DNA of 64,000 bases from Plantago elongata (Eukaryota; Streptophyta; Magnoliopsida; Lamiales; Plantaginaceae). Made by a program: the position numbers and the translations under genes. Shown here piece after piece: positions 34,882 through 45,861 of the stretch (positions are counted from its first letter, which is position 1; each line of letters opens with the position of its first letter). The stretch spans positions 1 to 64,000 of the forward strand of contig JAYMSP010000075.1 in assembly GCA_036897095.1 (NCBI GenBank). Direction: 5' to 3'. The notes below the pieces were generated by a model. The model saw only the letters and a list, made by a program, of their open reading frames with translations. It made no database searches and was not told the origin of the DNA.

Positions 34882-36118
34882 AATATAAGAGGATTTCTTA
34901 TATATGCATGATTGGAAGGTCTTCAAAGAAACGCAGTGATAGGCTTAAGTTCTTGTTCATAAGAGGCATTATCGTTAATTACTAACTAGAAAAGGGGAGG
35001 GAAGGGTTGAGATCAGTATTGTATGCATGAGAATATGTGCTCTTTTCATTTTAATAAAAGCCTAATTATTACTTAATTACTAATCAATTGCCTCTTATTG
35101 AGTGTGATCAGAAGAATCTAATTGAAACTCTCAGCCTTGGAATTCATTTATGTCTTTGACAAGTTCATGAGCATTCATTTATGGTTCTCGAGTGGTTACG
35201 TGATAAGAACCTTTTTATAGATTGAAATTTGCAGAAAAGACAATTCCATCAAGTCAGATTGTGTTCACTTCAAATAAATCACGAAAAAAGGTTTAAAATC
35301 TCACTGAAACAGAACGAAAATATCAAAAGAAATGTCTCCGTTTTTCATCTCACCGAGCAGAATGACAAATTGACAATAAAGTTAAGAACTGTTTTAGGAA
35401 TATTTTTCTTTTTCTAACAAGAACCTCCAATTCCCCATGGTAAAAAGAAGATCTTATCTTCTAAGTTGTAGCATTTGCCTTTTTATCTCAATTTGGTGCA
35501 ATAAATTTTTTTTTTTTGAGCAAACCATTACTGATGATGATAGTCAGTTGCTTAAAAGGTACATGCACCCATGAAAAAGATGACATATCAAAGCAAAAGG
35601 GGACGAACACCGTTTCATTACATTGTCCAATTTATCATCTTTGATATTGAGCCTGAATTAGCAGTCTCTTTGGTACTTTGTGGGAACTAGGATCACCCGG
35701 GCATAAACGTGCGGGAAACCAAAAGGTTCAAAATTATATCAGAAATTCAGAATGGGCGACTGCTGAGTTATCTCGTAGACATCTATTCCCTTTCTCACGT
35801 ATCAAATTGCGCATTCAAATTTAAAGGCGGAGAATAATACATGATTATATTTTTACAAGGCTTCTCGTTAATCACAGGTCGGTTAAAGGAGCCTAAACGT
35901 AAGACTAATTCAGGATTGTGTTGTGTAAATAACCTGCATGAGAGCAACATCCTGCTACGGCAGAAATCAGCGGCAAGTAAAGAAGGTATCTTGAGCGAAA
36001 TAAAGGTGTTACAGGACAGTTCATAGTAGACACTGTTATATAAATTCTAGATTCACAATACATGATTACACACTGTTAAAGTGATCAAATTATGACTTAA
36101 AATCTAGGAGAAACCATA
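34882..36118. other. SWEET 3'UTR and spacer; faint coding look at about 35840-36025
   Basis: The first 200 bases are the SWEET 3'UTR. A plus-strand frame at 35841-36026 (61 codons) has a moderately protein-like composition but no recognisable motif or splice partners. It is not called as a gene. The remaining bases are featureless. Confidence 0.4.
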
Positions 36119-37701
36119 CTATTGAGCTCTTTGAACTGGCTCAAGGGCTTCAACGGTCACAACGCTGTTTCCCCTGATGACCTGCACAACACACAAACAT
36201 ATCGTAGCTTTTATATGCAAGTAAACACAGGCGACAAAGACAGAAGAAAATTAAGCTATCGCAGTTTGATCAATGAGTGAAAAAAACAGCAGGAGAATGA
36301 ACAAAACAGTAAATGGAATGAACCACTTGGACACAAAAAGACATACCACCATGCCGATGTCCGTCTTCTCATTTCCATTTACTTCAACAGTATTGTCAAT
36401 CACCAGGTTCATGAACTGATCAAAGCCTCGAAGAGTTCCCACAACCATGCGGTTGGCGTTCAACTTTACTGCATCACATTATCAGGCAGTTCATTACATT
36501 AGTGCGCACAAGGGTAAAAGAAACAATTGATGGTCTAGAAACACCATGGATATCAACATGTTACACGAATCACCATTCAAAATTGTATCAGGTACATTAG
36601 ACAGAAAAGGCACACTATTCGGAACATAAAACAATGCCAGATTGAAGAGACATGTATGAATAATTATGATGTGCCTTGACATTTAAGCAGTTATTCAAAA
36701 ACCTGTTTATGCGCAAATCTTAAAATTTAATGAGAGATGGCCAAAAGTAACCCCTGCTAGTTATACTTATATAATGAAAATAAGCGTCTCATAGTCTCAT
36801 TTAGAGTAAGTAGTTTGCAGCCATTGATTAGTGAGAAGGAAAGTCTCACGAGTCAGCCTAATGCTTAACAAATAGAGGCACACAGCAACAAGTTGATTAC
36901 TATGATAGCTACGCAGGCAACAGTCACAGATATTGTAATAGACTGGCTCAAATTCAGCCAATTCAAAAATCCTTCGCCAATTTCTACATTTTCAAAGAAA
37001 ACACACTTATCAGATAACATACAGAAGTCACTGACTAACCGCTACTTATGTAGTATATACCAAGAACACAATAGATGATATAGTAATCCTAAAAATACAT
37101 CCAGAAGAATCTCCTCACCAATCTCACAAATAAAAGTTACACTACTTGAATACAACAGCTAAGTTCCAACACATAATGCTAAACTATTCGACATCAAACC
37201 GCAGAAATGATATATCATTCGACATCATATACCTCCTATATACAGTTATACACGACTTCCTTGTACATACCACCCAAATTTAAGTTAATCACAACAAAAA
37301 TCGATGAAATAATCAAATGTGCAAGCATACAATTTCATCAGCAAATCAGAGTTACGTTACTTGCTGTCTTGCTCTAAGGTCACTCTATATGCTACAGCTG
37401 CACAAATAATCCACAATTACAGGTCTACTGTCTGCATAGCCCAAATTGAACGAAGCTAAAACCTAGGAAATTATAAGTTTCAAATCAAATAGATCCCCAA
37501 TTTCTTCCAAACAATCAGAAAAAAGGAACAAATAACTTACTCTGTAGCTTCTTATCCATATACCTGCAAAAGTGAAAGATTCAAGTACATTACAATCAAG
37601 CTCTCAACAACAACGACTAAAAACGATTCGCAAAAGGAACAAAAAGTCAAAAAACAAAATGCTTACTTCTTCAAATCCGGAGGCTGGCCTGATCTGCTCA
37701 T
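36119..37701 (-). CDS. SNRPG: Small nuclear ribonucleoprotein G (SmG)
   Basis: Four exons on the minus strand (37701-37667, 37563-37541, 36468-36347, 36181-36119) join in phase to 80 residues, the normal SmG length. SmG is one of the seven Sm proteins that form the ring on U1, U2, U4 and U5 snRNAs. The sequence is almost textbook: MSRSGQPPDLKKYMDKKLQI, then the Sm1 motif KLNANRMVVGTLRGFDQFMN with LVIDNTVEV, and the Sm2 motif MVVIRGNSVVTVEALE. The second exon is only 23 bases and the second intron is 1,072 bp. The ATG is the first codon of the conserved N-terminus. Plants often carry two SmG genes, so this may be one of a pair. Confidence 0.97.
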
Positions 37702-37991
37702 GATGAATCCAAGTGTTGGAGAAGAAGATGGAACTGGTTAGGGTTTATCTCGCGATTGGTTGAATAAAACCCTAGAGAGAACTAAAGTGATTGATTGAGC
37801 TGGTTATGGACTTGTCACTTTGTGGACTTATATTTTCAACGCTAGTTTCTCGAATTAAGAATCGGAGGTCCGATCTTAGACGCATTATAAAACATAGTGC
37901 TAGATCTAAGTATTAGAAACTTACGGATTAGTCGTCAGCATATCATCTTGGTAGTAGCACCGAAGAAATTGTGTCGAACGATAAACAATAA
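37702..37991. other. SmG promoter region, then MITE flank
   Basis: About 290 bases between the SmG start and the MITE. No clear TATA box was found, which is usual for housekeeping genes. Confidence 0.4.
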
Positions 37992-38243
37992 GGGGCTGAT
38001 TGGAGTAGCATTCAAATGCCCATTTGTATGATATTGGGGATTTTGTGTTTGTTATGACATTTAAATGTTGAAGATCGAAATAGCTCTACAGTAGCAACAT
38101 TTTTCTCCACCTATATAACAAACTTATAATACTCAATCCAATTACAATTCTATACTAAACACAATTTTAACAATCCCACTACAATTTCGATCACTATTCA
38201 GACATTTAAATCGGGGCATTTAAGTCGCATGCCAATCAGCTCC
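37992..38243 (+). mobile_element. Tourist-like MITE, subfamily A2 (252 bp)
   Basis: It starts GGGGCTGATTGGAGTAGCAT and ends CATGCCAATCAGCTCC, flanked by TAA (37989-37991 and 38244-38246). Its interior (GCTCTACAGTAGCAA, CCACCTATATAACAAAC, ACAATCCCACTACAATT) is the reverse complement of the element at 56520-56773. Confidence 0.88.
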
Positions 38244-38246
38244 TAA

Positions 38247-38363
38247 GGGACTGATTGGTATAGAATTTGAGTGACCTTTTTCAATTGAAATTGGGTTTTT
38301 TATGTATAAAATATTCGATTTGAGTGAAGAGGTGGCCGCTCCAGCGGTATAACAAACAGGGTC
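38247..38363 (+). mobile_element. Tourist-like MITE, subfamily B (117 bp), abutting the A2 element
   Basis: It starts GGGACTGATTGGTATAGAAT immediately after the TAA that closes the upstream element, and ends GGTATAACAAACAGGGTC followed by TTA. It is the best-preserved copy of subfamily B and was used to recognise the others. Confidence 0.85.
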
Positions 38364-38679
38364 TTAGTCTTCATCGATTAGTCGTCGGATCGTTATAAAA
38401 TTGGTTACTCCACTTCTAGTTGAGTTTAACAATGTAATTTTTTGGTGATTTATATAATTAATGTACTACAATTCAATTCAATTCAACGTGTGTGCTTACA
38501 TTTTGCACCAACAAATATATACATTGCCTGACTTCACTTGGAAGGTCATAAAATAGAAAGTAAAAAGTTGAAATTGAAACTGAAGGAGTTGTATACAATA
38601 ATAGATGTTTTATAAATTGTGCAACTTCGTCAGGTCTAATGAAAAGTTCCATCATAAAGAATCAATGTGTTATTTGACT

Positions 38680-39417
38680 TCACAAAAGATCTTTAAGATA
38701 GCTTAAAAGAATCCCATCCGATAGTTGACTAAAATCTGGAATAGGTCCAGGAATATAGAACGAACAAAGTGGTTGGAACTTCCACGAATCCGACGGATTT
38801 GAACGGCATGTACTTGCATCTTCGGGACTAGTCGGTAATTTTACAACTTTGCAATGGTCGTCACGAGAGGTTCTTTGGTAATTACACGTGCTTCTCCGTT
38901 TTGTGGGCACAAACAATGGTGGCAAACGATCCTTACAATCTAGGTGAGATTCTTCCGTAGACCATATCGATGTACAACGTTCAAGCACATTGCTATTCGA
39001 TTCATTACGAGGCCTCCCTCGTTTTCGACTGCTTGTGTCATTAGCAAAGCCTCCATTCTCTAGATAATACAATCCGTACTTCATTAGTGTTTAGTTATAA
39101 ATAGTAATATGAATGTGGAGTCAAGTTCAAATCTACAAACAAATCAAACCTTGTTCTATGTTCATGAGGTCTCCCAAGCTCAAGGTATCGACATTCGTAA
39201 CAAGGGGAATCCCTAAGTCTTTACGAGGCCTCCCTCTCCCTCGACGAACGGTACCTTTGCCGAGTTTAGTATTTGCATTGCTAGTCAAGTTCTTCCGAGG
39301 CCTCCCGCGCCCTCTTTTTTTAACAACGTTCGAATTTAAATTTTCTAATTGTTGCGTAATAGCAACATTAATATCGAGTAACCTCCCAAATTCAGGTCCG
39401 CGTTGAACAAGTGTCAT
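38680..39417 (-). CDS. Small protein with three AT-hooks, family unknown
   Basis: Exon 1 (39417-39150) and exon 2 (39059-38680) join through a 90-bp intron (donor CAAG|GTTTGA, acceptor ATCTAG) in phase to give 215 residues. Three AT-hook motifs are visible: RGRPRK at residues 37-42 and 61-66, and RGRPR at 103-107. They bind the minor groove of AT-rich DNA, so a nuclear, chromatin or DNA-binding role is the reasonable inference. The remainder (Cys/Ser-rich, ending PIPDFSQLSDGILLSYLKDL) matches no family I recognise. A TATA box (TATATAAA on the minus strand, 39502-39495) lies about 80 bp upstream, giving a compact, complete-looking gene. Part of exon 2 is duplicated perfectly at 28114-28212, and MITEs lie on both sides, so it could instead come from a transposon or be a young lineage-specific gene. 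Exon 1 is the better supported half because of the hooks. Confidence 0.58.
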
Positions 39418-39494
39418 CACAATGTTTATAATTCTTCAACTCTAGAATTCCACGAGGAGAGCAGGTTAGTTAAGATTGTGGCTGGTTTGCAACC

Positions 39495-39502
39495 TTTATA
39501 TA
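39495..39502 (-). promoter_or_regulatory. Probable TATA box of the AT-hook gene
   Basis: TATATAAA on the minus strand, about 80 bp before the ATG, with a plausible short leader. Confidence 0.5.
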
Positions 39503-42500
39503 AGAGACCGAGATTCCGAATTAAATTGGGAACAGGGACAAAGTATCGTGACCTATGTGACGTTCTATATGGTAACAGAATTGTTATCGTTTAGGATTCT
39601 AATTGGGCTGGAATTGTAATAAGAGTCCAATTTTGACAGGAATATTAATGGGTCTAGTTTGGCCAGTCCGCTAAGATTCCTAAATCCTAATGGTGTAGGA
39701 ATAAGATGGTAATTAAATTTCAGCTTGGTTTTGTTTACAAATTTAAGCTTGTGATTTTGGCATGATTTTTTTCCTAACTGTTTGAGTGTTTGTTGATGTA
39801 TACGGTGAAAAATCAGAGTTGAAAGTTTATTTTTAAAATGCAAAATAAGCATTTAAAAATCAATAAATAACTTTATTAACTATTAATAAAGTTTAATATA
39901 AAAAAATTAATAACTTCTTTCTTTTCACCTCCAAATCACCTTTCACGCTATATTCATTGAGAAACTCTCTCGAGCTCGAGTTTAAAATTCTAAGAGTCCC
40001 ACATAAAATGGTTCAGTAGTACGATAGATATACAATAAAACACAATTTATAAATACATAAAAATTCACAATTTACACACAACATCGCATAATATGTATAC
40101 AATATTGTAGAATTTTCATACTCTGACAAAAATTTAAATATTTGTAATATTCATTAGACGACAAATAAGATAAAAGTATAAGATTGGAGATTCTGAAAAC
40201 CCTTTTGACAATTTCTCCAAACTTACAAATTATCGTGTTCTACAACATTAATGGATTGATTGAGATAGAACTTGAGTGGCCTTTGTCAATTGAAATTGAG
40301 TATTTTTTTATAAAATATTCAATTTAGTGGAAAAATGACCGCTTTAAAAGTATATCAAATAGGACCTAATGGTATGATATTACTCACTCGACATCCTGGT
40401 TGGCTGTTGAGAGAGGAGTAAAAGAAGGTAAGAGCAGAGAGGGAAACAGTGTAGGTTCATCAATGAAAGCTGTTGACTTGAACAGGCAACATAATTACTA
40501 CACTATTACAAAAGAAAAGTGAGCAAAATGTATGGTCAGGTCAGAGTCAAAAATACTACAGAGAGAGTAGAATCACGTCGATTATGATAATCTTCCTTGT
40601 GCTTCTGATGATGCAAGTACATAGCAAATAATGTTACAAATGAACCATCCATTCACAATCAAACACATCAATGCCTCTTTTTCACTAAGCCTACATTACT
40701 AGCCTGGTATGAATCATATTCTAGCTCAACCTTTTACATGAGTTTCATCTATTTCCATTATAGTACTATGTGTGGTTCAATTACTAGTGCTCGATTAGCT
40801 AGTCGATTATATGAGTTGGTTTTTAATCGTTATTATTCAAGTCGTTTTATTTGTAACATGTAGGCGTTTAAAATGCATATGTACTTAAAATGCTGAAATA
40901 AAGTCTTGTATACTTTTAAGATATTAATTGAAGACTTGTACATTTTAAATATTATACAATGATAACATAAGACATTTCAATAACAATATGTGTTACCGAA
41001 CTACACAATAAACTCTACGAAATCTATAAACACAAACGTTCATGACAAACAAACTTTTACAAAATTGTGACATTCATCCAGCCTTAAAACAGTCTTAGAA
41101 TACTATAGGGAAGTATGGATCGATGAATTGGAAATCACTTTGGGCACATACTATATATGATAGGTTACAATCATGATTTGACTCTAGCTAGTATGTCAAA
41201 ATTATCTCCGTTCACCAATAACACACTGCCTCATTGAAATCCATGAGAAAATGAAACCATCAGTGTTTTAAAAAAATCTAATCAGCAACAAAGCAACAGT
41301 TGCTTGGACTTGGATCTATGATTCTAAGGATAATATCCAATACAGAATTCTATTTGAAGAAAAGAAGAATATGTATTATCCATTGGCCATTCCGCCATTC
41401 TATAAATTCTATCACAAATGTATAAAGTGTATTGTATATAATTATGGATTGTCATCAATTTTCAGCCGATATAATCATATCATTTGAATATATAATATAA
41501 AATCTCAGTACTACAATTGTTGTGTATTTTTCTAGCTCTTATAAGTATTGTACTTAAAAACACATTAATTTTGAAATATGAATATATATGACATAACATC
41601 ACAAAAGAATATTACACACGTGATTACTTATTATTTTTAACTAAATCTTTATTTGTTCATAGAATACAAATCATACGAATTTAAATTTGAGAAAGGCACG
41701 ACGATCGCGAACTCGACTGAACAAATTACTCCGCCAGGTTCGAGATATGGCAAAGTTGCAGTGTTATAATATTTTTTGTGATTTACTTATTCTAGCATTT
41801 TCCTATTTGCCATAATATTTTGGTTCATAATTGTTTGAAATGTAGGATCGGATATTTGCGAGTGTATGAGCCAATGAAATGTGGTCACATTTTGTTGGGT
41901 GGCCACTACTACTACTGCTGTCCACTTTGCAGAGGCCATCAGCCTTTACTTTTTTACACTTCTCTTTTTCTGATCTCCACTTCTTTTTCTCTTCCTCATA
42001 CATTAGCCTTTACATGTTGCCCAGAGGATCATTCTCCTTCTTCATCCCACCTTTTCTTAACCAAATTGCTTCCCTAATTATAAACTACTGATATGAAACT
42101 CCTAGATTTAATTTAGAACGCAGTAAAGCACCCTATTATCGGATAAGAGTGAATCATACGAGCCAAATGCACCATTACTTTCATAAGTCCATCCATTTGA
42201 ATAATGTTTTTTACTCGGACTCAACTTCAAGACGTAATATTCGTCGACAAGTTTTGTAATTTCTGCACAGGTGAGTTCAAAATACCCGGGGAAGACTCAG
42301 TTGTGACTCGATTCATTCGTTACAATGTTCGACTTGAAAATTGATTGGTGTATGTGAGTTGGGGTGAATAATGGATAGCATCGATGCTCATATATTAGTA
42401 GAAAATAGTACTCCTAGTATTATACTAGTGGAAAATAGCTTGATACCATATAAGGTAATAGGTTTGAGATAAAGAATGTACGGTGGTCAAGAGTTTGTGA

Positions 42501-43186
42501 GTCCTGTGACTGTATTGTGTCCTGGTTGAATATACATATTTGAATAAGATTCGAAAAGGTCACCCATTCAACTACCTGAAAGGGCCAAAACCATTAAACT
42601 GTCATTAAGAAAATGCTTACCTTTGCAGAGTGTAGTTCAAGTGGACATCAGGTGTTTAGCAAGAGAAAAGGCCAGATTGAGTAATAAATTAAATAATTGA
42701 TGAACATTGATGTAATGTACTATGTATTGCTCTAAAACAAGACAACACACAACATTACATTTTACAACACAACAAATTCAACAATGGACAATAAAGAAAC
42801 AAAACCAGTTCCAATCACTTGGTTTAGATTGGTTCTGTATTTTATGCTTCATTATTGCATAAATCCAATGAGAAGCACAAAAAAGGTAAAGAATTCCAAA
42901 TCTTGAAAAATTGAAGGTCTCGTGATATCATACTACTATAAGTTAGGAGGATAATAATAGTACAATTATTATTGCCAGGAGTATCTGGAAAGGAATAAAA
43001 TTTCTCTGAGCGGTGGTTAAACGCTCAAAACAACATAATAAATCAGCTCCCTAAACAATGCACGAGTCTGCATATATAGTATACAACAACATGGTCAAGT
43101 CCGAACACAAACTACTCAATAACAAGATACAACATGTTACAACAACAACAGGAAAGTGAGACAGACACAGACAACATCTTTTATTA
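39503..43186. other. Long AT-rich spacer, one MITE, no gene
   Basis: The only element recognised is the MITE at 40253. A Cys-containing plus-strand frame at 41820-42077 has CLKC...CGH...CCPLC spacing that looks RING-like at first sight, but it has no flanking domain, splice partner or further coding signal. The rest is AT-rich. Confidence 0.45.
40253..40366 (+). mobile_element. Tourist-like MITE, subfamily B (about 114 bp)
   Basis: It starts GGATTGATTGAGATAGAACT and ends ATCAAATAGGACC before TAA, with the shared interior CAATTGAAATTGAG, AAAATATTCAATTT. The ends are more diverged than in the copy at 38247. Confidence 0.75.
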
Positions 43187-43421
43187 CTAACCGATTGCGA
43201 TAAATAGCTCAGCCAAGTGTAAAATTGATGGCAATAGAGCTCTCAAGCTTGCTACAACCCCCATGGGGCTGGGGGGGCTTGTCCTACTACTTCCGCTGGC
43301 ATTGCAATCTAGTAAAACTGGAATAAAAGTAGAATGATGATGAGTAACACGTACAAGGTGTACCTGCTTCACTTGTAAGCAAGAACAAGGAATTTCAACA
43401 ACTGATCTTCTCCATTGTAAC

Positions 43422-45861
43422 CTAAGTAGCATAAGCCAGGGCTGCATCTTCGTCCATAGTCCAGACAAAGCCAGGCATGTCCATCCTTCGACCTCCCACA
43501 GTTCGGTAAACATAGAGCTTCTCCACAGGGCAGCTATCCGGCCTAGAATCGGGTGGGCCTCTCTCATCTATGACTTCTACATTGAGCCGGGGCATTTTCT
43601 GTCCAAGCAGCTTACAAGCTCCGTAACTCACAGAGCAAGAAGACATCCAAAGGGATCGCATTGTCTCCAGCTTTGCAGCATTAGCCAAGAGAGCCTTATC
43701 CCCAAATGGACAGTCCCTGATCTCCAATTTCCGGAGCTTTTCACACCCAGACAGAACATGATGAAGACCCAAGTCACTATCTCCAGCAAAAGCTATTGAA
43801 AGCATCTCTAATTTCTTAGCATGAGTCCCAATATATTCGAAGACTCGATCAGTGAGGAGGCCGGATAAGGAGAGGCGTCGTAAATCCTTACAGCTCTCAA
43901 CAATAGCTCCAAAGCCAGCATCAAGTGGTTCAAAGGTGATGTGATCGGGAGCTTTTGGCTCGATAATACATAGTCGAAATCGGACAAAACTTGGCCGGCT
44001 CCTTGCAATTGTAATCAATGCAGCATTTGACATCTGTCGGCAGAAGTACAGCACAGATTGAAGTTTGGGGCAGCCTTGGGAGACGGAGACCAGACCCTGT
44101 TCTGTCAAAGAGACATTGGGTTCCACTCCAAAAGGATCCGAAGGGAAAACTCGAAGTTCCTGCAAATCCTTGCAAGAAGCTGCAAGGGTCTCAAGACCAC
44201 TGTCTTCAATGAAATCAAGAACCTGCATTCAAGAGTGTACAATGTAACATGTTGAAAAATGAAACAAAAAAAATCAATTGTCATACGGGACAAAATAGCT
44301 AAATGAGAAGCTGCAAGTAAAAAGAGTTCTATTCCAAAAGAGAATCACGTCCAGATGATAAACATACCCACAATCGCTGTAACTTGGGACATTGGCTAAC
44401 AAGCTTGGCCAGATCAGGACTTTGAATTGTGGCGTAACTTAAATTCAGAGAAGTGATCCCAGGGCACACCGAATACATGGCTGGAACATATGCTGGGGCA
44501 GCATCCCATAAACCAGATAGTCCTTTCAGTTGCTTGCAGGCTGAAAAGGCTTCAGCTAAGCTTGAGAATACATCAGAACGAATTTCAGCCGAATAAGCAC
44601 CAGTGCCCAATTCGACTAACTGTGGGGCACGGCGAAGTAAGCTGGCAAGCTTCTCAAGTGGCACAGCTCGATTCAACCGAAGAGTCTTCAGATTAGGGCA
44701 CCGTGCCACCAAACGCTCCAGGGCAGAGAAACTCACCTCAGAGCCTAAGCAAGAAATGTTTAGTGCCACCAGTGAAGTACAATTATCAGGGAAGTGACTC
44801 AACCAATGCCCACTCAGATCCTCCACATCACTCTCTCTTAAATCCAACTCTCTGAGACTCCTGCAACACGAATTCAACATCTCAATCATTAGTGACCATA
44901 CCTAACCGATTCACAAAAACACATAACAAGCTTCGCTTCGACAGCATTGTCATTAATATCCCAACTGTGTAGAGCTCCTAAACCTAACTACTTGAATTCA
45001 CTGCAGAAGCTGATAAATCACTCACACGGAAGCACAAAACGCTACAATTAACTCAATACTGGTCAACATACCCCAAGCTTCAACAGATCTAAACCTTTTT
45101 CGACAATCGACAACAGAAACAAATTCCTCCATCTACCACACTTACAGCAGGTCAAAAAAAGCTACTAAAACAGACTCACAACTTAACCACTGTAAATTCA
45201 TAAGATCTACTAACAAATCTCATACAACTAGATAAAATGCAATCACAGTTACATCAACTATGACAAAAACATCAACATACACAAGGATTAACTAAGTACA
45301 TTGCAATTCCAGGTCAAATTAAAGCAGATTTCGAAGTCAAACATGCACCAAAAACAAGCATTAGGCCTCTTCAGTAACAAACAAAGCCAAATGAAGATTT
45401 AATAACCTGCAATTAGCCGCAATGGAAGCTAGACCATCAGTAGTAAACCCCTCACACGACGAAAGCACCAAAACCTTGAAACTCTTAAACGATTTCGCAA
45501 TCAGCTCCAAGCACTCATCAGTCACCACCATCCTCTTCAACCTGATCTCCTCCAGCAACGGATAAGCCACCGACATGGACAGGATCCACGGATACACATA
45601 GGCACCCCAACCATCGGGAACCAGGTTGAAGTCAGCGAAATGCGGCTTCCCCTTCATCTCCACAGCTCGAACCTCGGGGAAGCGGCGGATCATGACTTTG
45701 GGAGTTAGCGCGTAGCAGTTTCCGATGAAGACGCGGCGGCGACACCAGCGCTCGATCTCGTACCATGACTTGCAGACGAGTGAGACGGAGTTTCGATCCC
45801 GGTCGGAGCTGAGGAAGGTGAAGACGTGCTCGAGGACCTCTTCGGGGAAGGAGTAGGCCAT
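43422..45861 (-). CDS. TIR1: TIR1-type auxin receptor F-box protein
   Basis: Three exons (45861-45407, 44860-44368, 44222-43422) join in phase to 582 residues; the three-exon structure is that of TIR1/AFB genes. TIR1 is the F-box subunit of an SCF E3 ligase that binds auxin and Aux/IAA proteins together, leading to their degradation. The F-box lies at residues 4-45 ([33 protein letters not shown]), followed by about 18 leucine-rich repeats. Auxin-pocket residues are present: HFADF (His74, Phe75, Phe78) and [26 protein letters not shown]. It matches TIR1/AFB1 more than AFB2/3 ([31 protein letters not shown]). The C-terminus ends [15 protein letters not shown], shorter and different from Arabidopsis TIR1. 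Open frame continues upstream to 45969, but the conserved N-terminus starts at 45861, so that ATG is chosen. Confidence 0.97.
43646..43666 (-). promoter_or_regulatory. miR393 target site in the TIR1 coding sequence
   Basis: The plus strand here starts TCCAAAGGGATCGCATTG, identical to the first 18 nt of miR393, so the minus-strand mRNA pairs perfectly with miRNA positions 1-18, including the cleavage region. Only the last bases differ. The site lies over the codons for [10 protein letters not shown], as in other TIR1/AFB genes, and marks the gene for miR393 repression and phased siRNA production. Confidence 0.92.

Noticed and set aside
41820-42077. Cys-rich frame with RING-like CLKC...CGH...CCPLC spacing
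   Set aside because: The order and spacing do not complete a RING, the rest is low complexity, and no exons connect to it.
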